Positions 60,858 through 64,000 of a stretch of DNA of 64,000 nt are shown here, piece after piece. This DNA is from Chromohalobacter canadensis. Lineage in GTDB: Bacteria > Pseudomonadota > Gammaproteobacteria > Pseudomonadales > Halomonadaceae. The translations under genes were made by a program, and so were the position numbers. How positions within the stretch are numbered: the stretch's first letter is position 1; each line of letters opens with the position of its first letter. The notes under the pieces are model-generated. The model made no database searches and had not been told where the DNA came from. It saw only the letters and a list, made by a program, of their open reading frames with translations. Location: contig NZ_JAJQJH010000002.1 of assembly GCF_029544075.1 (NCBI RefSeq), positions 124,001 through 188,000 on the forward strand. Direction: 5' to 3'.

Positions 60858-62066
60858 TCAGCCGGCCGCCGTGGCAGCACGCTGATGCTGCAATGATACC
60901 AAAGCGACGCCCGCCAGTGCGGCTACGCCGATGGCGAATCCCACGCCGGTTGCTTGCAGGCCGACGAGCCGCGCCACCAGGCCGATGCCCACCACGGGAA
61001 TCGAAATCGCCACATAAGCGATGACGAAGAAGGTCGACGTCACCGCGCCGCGCTGATTCATCGGGCAGGCAGCCGCCACGGCGCCCAGCCCGGCGCGAAA
61101 GGCAATGCCTTGACCCAAACCAACGATCAGCGCTCCCAGCAGGAAGACCCACAGCGTCGCCAACGCCAGTCCCGTCCCGACGGTCAATGCGCCGACAATC
61201 ACCACGGCACACCCCAGCGGCAAGCGATGCGCCTCGGGCAGACGCCCCTGCACGAGCTGTCCCAGCGTCGAGGCGAAGAACACGCAGCCGGCCACCAGGC
61301 CGATCGCCAGCAGATTCGAATGCCCCAGCACCTGGCTCATGAACGCCGGTGCAGTGGCGGTGAAGAACCCCAGCACCGCGAAACCGGCAAACCCGGCGAT
61401 CACCGCCGGCACGAAAACGCCGCGCACCTCGGCGGGCACCTTCAAACGCTGTATGCGCAGGCGAACCTGGGGTGGCCGCGTCACGGTCTCCGATGCCACG
61501 GCGACGCCCAGTACGGCGATAGCCAGCAGCCCCAGGTGCACGGCGTACGCCAGGTGTAGCGGCCACGCGGCATATTCACCCAAGGCACCCGCGACCACCG
61601 GCCCCAAACCCAGGCCGCCCATGTTGGCGGCGGTGGCCACGAAGGTCGCCGTGCGCTTCCAGGCCGCCGGTGCCGACTCGACCACGGCAACTGTCGCCGT
61701 ACCGGTAAAGATGCCCGCAGACATTCCCGACAGCACGCGCCCGACCAGCAACGTGGAAAGTCCATCGGCCGCAAGGAAGACCACATCGCTAAGCGCCGCT
61801 GCCACCAAACCCGCAAACAGTAGCGGACGACGCCCCAACTGATCCGACCAGCGCCCGGTGATCAACAGCGCCGCGATGACGCCCACGGCATAGGCGGCGA
61901 ATATCACCGTAATGACGAGTTGCGAGAAGTCGAAGGCCGCCTGATAGCCTGGGTAGAGCGGTGTCGGCAGCGTCGTGCCCAGCATGGTCACGAGAAATGC
62001 GAAGGCGACCCCGGCAAAGCCCAGCCGCGCCGTCGAATCACTTGAGGAAATACCCGTGGGGGACAT
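60858..62066 (-). CDS. MFS transporter
   Basis: This 402-residue protein has about 12 membrane segments, with AFLVTMLGTTLPTPLYPGYQAAF at the start, GRWSDQLGRRPLLFAGL (motif A) and GRVLSGMSAGIFTGTATVAVVE. Substrate cannot be told. AAGGAAA lies 9 bases before the ATG. It is upstream of pyrC and may be co-transcribed with it, though a link to pyrimidines is not shown. Confidence 0.85.
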   Translation of the reverse strand: MSPTGISSSDSTARLGFAGVAFAFLVTMLGTTLPTPLYPGYQAAFDFSQLVITVIFAAYAVGVIAALLITGRWSDQLGRRPLLFAGLVAAALSDVVFLAADGLSTLLVGRVLSGMSAGIFTGTATVAVVESAPAAWKRTATFVATAANMGGLGLGPVVAGALGEYAAWPLHLAYAVHLGLLAIAVLGVAVASETVTRPPQVRLRIQRLKVPAEVRGVFVPAVIAGFAGFAVLGFFTATAPAFMSQVLGHSNLLAIGLVAGCVFFASTLGQLVQGRLPEAHRLPLGCAVVIVGALTVGTGLALATLWVFLLGALIVGLGQGIAFRAGLGAVAAACPMNQRGAVTSTFFVIAYVAISIPVVGIGLVARLVGLQATGVGFAIGVAALAGVALVSLQHQRAATAAG

Positions 62067-62174
62067 GCAACAGTTTCCTTGTCAGGTGGCGCGCATCCTG
62101 CGCGATGTCGGCAGGACACGAAGTGTATGCGATAATGCTCGTTTCCCCAGAAGCGGCTCAATCGGACACGCCCT

Positions 62175-62822
62175 ATGCCCACTCAGCTTCCGTCAAAAGG
62201 GACACTCTACATCGTCTCGGCGCCTTCCGGCGCGGGCAAGACCAGCTTGGTACGTGCCCTGCTCGAACGCATCGCGGGCATCCAGGTCAGCGTCTCGCAC
62301 ACCACGCGCGACATGCGCCCCGGCGAGCACAACGGCGTCAACTACCACTTCGTCGACGTCACGACCTTCGAGCGCCTGATCGAAAGCGGTGATTTCATCG
62401 AGTATGCGCGGGTCTTCGATAACTACTACGGCACCTCGCGTGCCGCTGTTCAGGCCCTGCTCGACGCCGGCCAAGACGTGATCCTAGAAATCGATTGGCA
62501 AGGTGCCCGTCAGGTGCGCGAGGCCTTCGACGAGGCGGTCTCGGTATTCATTCTGCCGCCGTCGCGTGAAGCACTTCACGCGCGGCTTGCTGGGCGTGGC
62601 ACCGATGACGAAGCGACCATCGCCCGGCGCATGCGCGATGCGGTCGACGAGATGTCACACTACGCCGAATACGAGCATGTCATCATCAACGACACCTTCG
62701 CGCATGCCCTCGACGAGCTGAGCTGTCTGGTGCATGCCGAACGCACCCGCGTGACACGCGTTCGGGCCGCACACGCGCCACTGCTGGCGGCGCTCTTGTC
62801 ACGCGTGGAAGACGTCGAGTAG
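62175..62822 (+). CDS. gmk: Guanylate kinase
   Basis: This 215-residue kinase has Walker [17 protein letters not shown], the GMP-binding [23 protein letters not shown] and [11 protein letters not shown]. It phosphorylates GMP to GDP. The order gmk-rpoZ-spoT is the usual gammaproteobacterial block. Confidence 0.96.
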   Translation: MPTQLPSKGTLYIVSAPSGAGKTSLVRALLERIAGIQVSVSHTTRDMRPGEHNGVNYHFVDVTTFERLIESGDFIEYARVFDNYYGTSRAAVQALLDAGQDVILEIDWQGARQVREAFDEAVSVFILPPSREALHARLAGRGTDDEATIARRMRDAVDEMSHYAEYEHVIINDTFAHALDELSCLVHAERTRVTRVRAAHAPLLAALLSRVEDVE

Positions 62823-62886
62823 ACTCGGAGGTCCTTCCGCAGGTCCGGCTTACGCCGTTTTTATTTCTCGATCAGGGTTCACACTC

Positions 62887-63138
62887 ATGGCACGCGTTAC
62901 CGTAGAAGATTGCCTCGACAACGTCGATAACCGTTTTCAGTTGGTGATGATCGCCACGCAGCGTTCACGTCAGCTCGCTCGCGGCTCGCGCGATGCCCAA
63001 CTGGCGTGGGAAAACGACAAGCCCACGGTCATGGCACTGCGCGAAATCGCGGCCGGCCTGGTCGATGTCAACGTCCTCGACGAAGTCGTCGACCCGCCCG
63101 CTCCCAAGCCGCGTCCCGAGCGAGAGTACAACGACTAA
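62887..63138 (+). CDS. rpoZ: RNA polymerase omega subunit
   Basis: This 83-residue protein starts [34 protein letters not shown], with the conserved NRFxLVxxA..RxRQL helix that wraps the beta' C-terminus, and continues [15 protein letters not shown]. It follows gmk by 64 bases and precedes spoT by 28. Confidence 0.96.
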   Translation: MARVTVEDCLDNVDNRFQLVMIATQRSRQLARGSRDAQLAWENDKPTVMALREIAAGLVDVNVLDEVVDPPAPKPRPEREYND

Positions 63139-63166
63139 GTTCTCTCCATTCTCGAAGGCGCGCGCT

Positions 63167-64000
63167 ATGTTCACCATCGACGATCTCGCGGACCGACTCG
63201 GCGGCTACTTACCCCCCGAGGAGATTCTGCACGTCAAGCGCGCCTTCTACTATGCCGAGCAGGCCCATGACGGCCAGCGGCGGCGCTCCGGCGAGCCCTA
63301 CGTCACCCACCCGCTGGCGGTCGCCAACATCCTCGCCAATATGCACATGGACCATCAAAGCCTGATGGCCGCCATGCTGCACGACGTCATCGAAGATACC
63401 GGCGTGACCAAAGAGGCGTTGACCCGGCAATTCGGCGAGCCCGTGGCCGAACTGGTCGATGGCGTTTCCAAGCTGACCCAGATCACCTTCGAGGACAAGG
63501 CGGTCGCCCAGGCGGAGAACTTCCAGAAGATGGTCCTGGCGATGTCTCAGGACATCCGCGTGATCATCGTCAAGCTCGCCGACCGCTTGCACAACATGCG
63601 CACGCTCGGGGCACTGCGTCCCGACAAGAAGCGCCGCATTGCCCGCGAGACGTTGGAAATCTACGCGCGTATCGCCGGGCGCCTGGGCATCAATACCATT
63701 CGCGTCGAACTCGAGGATCTTTCCTTCCAGGCGATCCACCCGATGCGCGCCGAGCGCATCAAGCGTGCGGTCACCAAGGCGCGCGGCAATCGCCGTTCGA
63801 TGATGCGCCAGATTCAGGACAGCCTGCAGAAGTGCCTCGATGACGATGCGCTGGGCGGCAGCGTAGTGGGTCGCCAGAAGCATCTATTGTCGATCTATCG
63901 CAAGATGCGCGACCAGCGTAAACCCTTCGCCGAGATCATGGACGTGTTCGGGTTTCGCATCATCACCGATGACGTCGACACCTGTTACCGCATCCTCGGC
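63167..64000 (+). CDS. spoT: Bifunctional (p)ppGpp synthetase/hydrolase SpoT, partial
   Basis: The first 278 codons are present; the gene runs off the window. The hydrolase HD domain is complete: HPLAVANILANMHMDHQSLMAAMLHDVIEDT contains the metal HD pair, with LVDGVSKLTQI and IVKLADRLHNMRTL. The synthetase domain begins (YRKMRDQRKPFAEIMDVFGFRII) at the end. A hydrolase-active SpoT is expected. It lies directly after rpoZ. Confidence 0.95.
   Translation, partial: MFTIDDLADRLGGYLPPEEILHVKRAFYYAEQAHDGQRRRSGEPYVTHPLAVANILANMHMDHQSLMAAMLHDVIEDTGVTKEALTRQFGEPVAELVDGVSKLTQITFEDKAVAQAENFQKMVLAMSQDIRVIIVKLADRLHNMRTLGALRPDKKRRIARETLEIYARIAGRLGINTIRVELEDLSFQAIHPMRAERIKRAVTKARGNRRSMMRQIQDSLQKCLDDDALGGSVVGRQKHLLSIYRKMRDQRKPFAEIMDVFGFRIITDDVDTCYRILG

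Noticed and set aside
1-64000. CRISPR arrays, transposases, prophage genes, integrase attachment sites
   Set aside because: No regular direct-repeat arrays and no recombinase or transposase sequences were seen.

Overview
The window looks like a chromosomal segment of a moderately halophilic gammaproteobacterium of the Halomonadaceae, Chromohalobacter/Halomonas type. This is an inference from gene content, the GC-rich coding sequence and the mix of osmolyte catabolism (carnitine, betaine-like and proline-like compounds) with gammaproteobacterial housekeeping blocks (pyrE/crc-like, rph-yicC, gmk-rpoZ-spoT, pyrC, rep-trmL). No insertion sequence, prophage, CRISPR array or replication origin was seen.

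Layout. 0-5.8 kb: carnitine catabolism. The end of an AraC-type regulator is followed by gamma-butyrobetaine hydroxylase. Facing it is an operon of carnitine dehydrogenase, a dehydrocarnitine-cleaving BKACE enzyme and a betainyl-CoA thioesterase, preceded by an acetyl-CoA hydrolase/CoA-transferase. Together they would turn gamma-butyrobetaine or L-carnitine into glycine betaine and acetoacetate. 5.9-6.25 kb: a graveyard of an enolase-superfamily sugar-acid dehydratase and a second copy of the start of denD. 6.3-13.4 kb: a tetronate (L-threonate/D-erythronate) locus with a GntP permease, DenD, a FadR-type regulator, LtnD, OtnK, OtnC and OtnI, ending in dihydroxyacetone phosphate. 13.5-19 kb: a TonB siderophore-type receptor with a probable Fur box, divergent from a GPH sugar symporter and a GH51 arabinofuranosidase.

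19-36.9 kb: a large imino-acid catabolic island in several transcription units. One is a PutP-like symporter with EtfBA. A TetR gene and a ProC-like gene diverge from a DgcA/N-methylproline-demethylase-type flavoprotein, an Ldh2-family (Pyr2C-type) reductase and a proline-racemase-family protein with Ser/Thr in place of the two catalytic Cys. A DctPQM TRAP transporter diverges from a DHDPS-family lyase, a DadA/PuuB-like FAD oxidoreductase and a PuuC-like aldehyde dehydrogenase, with a LysR gene at the end. The parts match known hydroxyproline and N-methylproline routes, but this particular combination has no obvious single published substrate. It is the best candidate here for an undescribed pathway.

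37-50.8 kb is mostly housekeeping: a RIO kinase, DbpA, a berberine-bridge-type oxidase, tRNA-Arg(CCG), a CitE-like lyase, Rep, TrmL, a YfaZ-like outer-membrane protein, PyrE, an ExoIII-fold protein whose catalytic residues are lost (Crc-like), RNase PH, YicC and an NhaC-type antiporter. 50.9-64 kb: a class II Fic protein with repeated upstream boxes, a CynX-like MFS protein, a PRISE-type reductase divergent from a LysR gene, OhrR-Ohr with two copies of an operator, a YggL/DUF469 protein, two more MFS transporters, a histidine phosphatase, PyrC, and Gmk-RpoZ-SpoT (SpoT runs off the end).

A possible unifying theme is carbon-source control. The Crc-like protein sits in a window rich in accessory catabolism, and canonical AAnAAnAA motifs lie at several catabolic translation starts.
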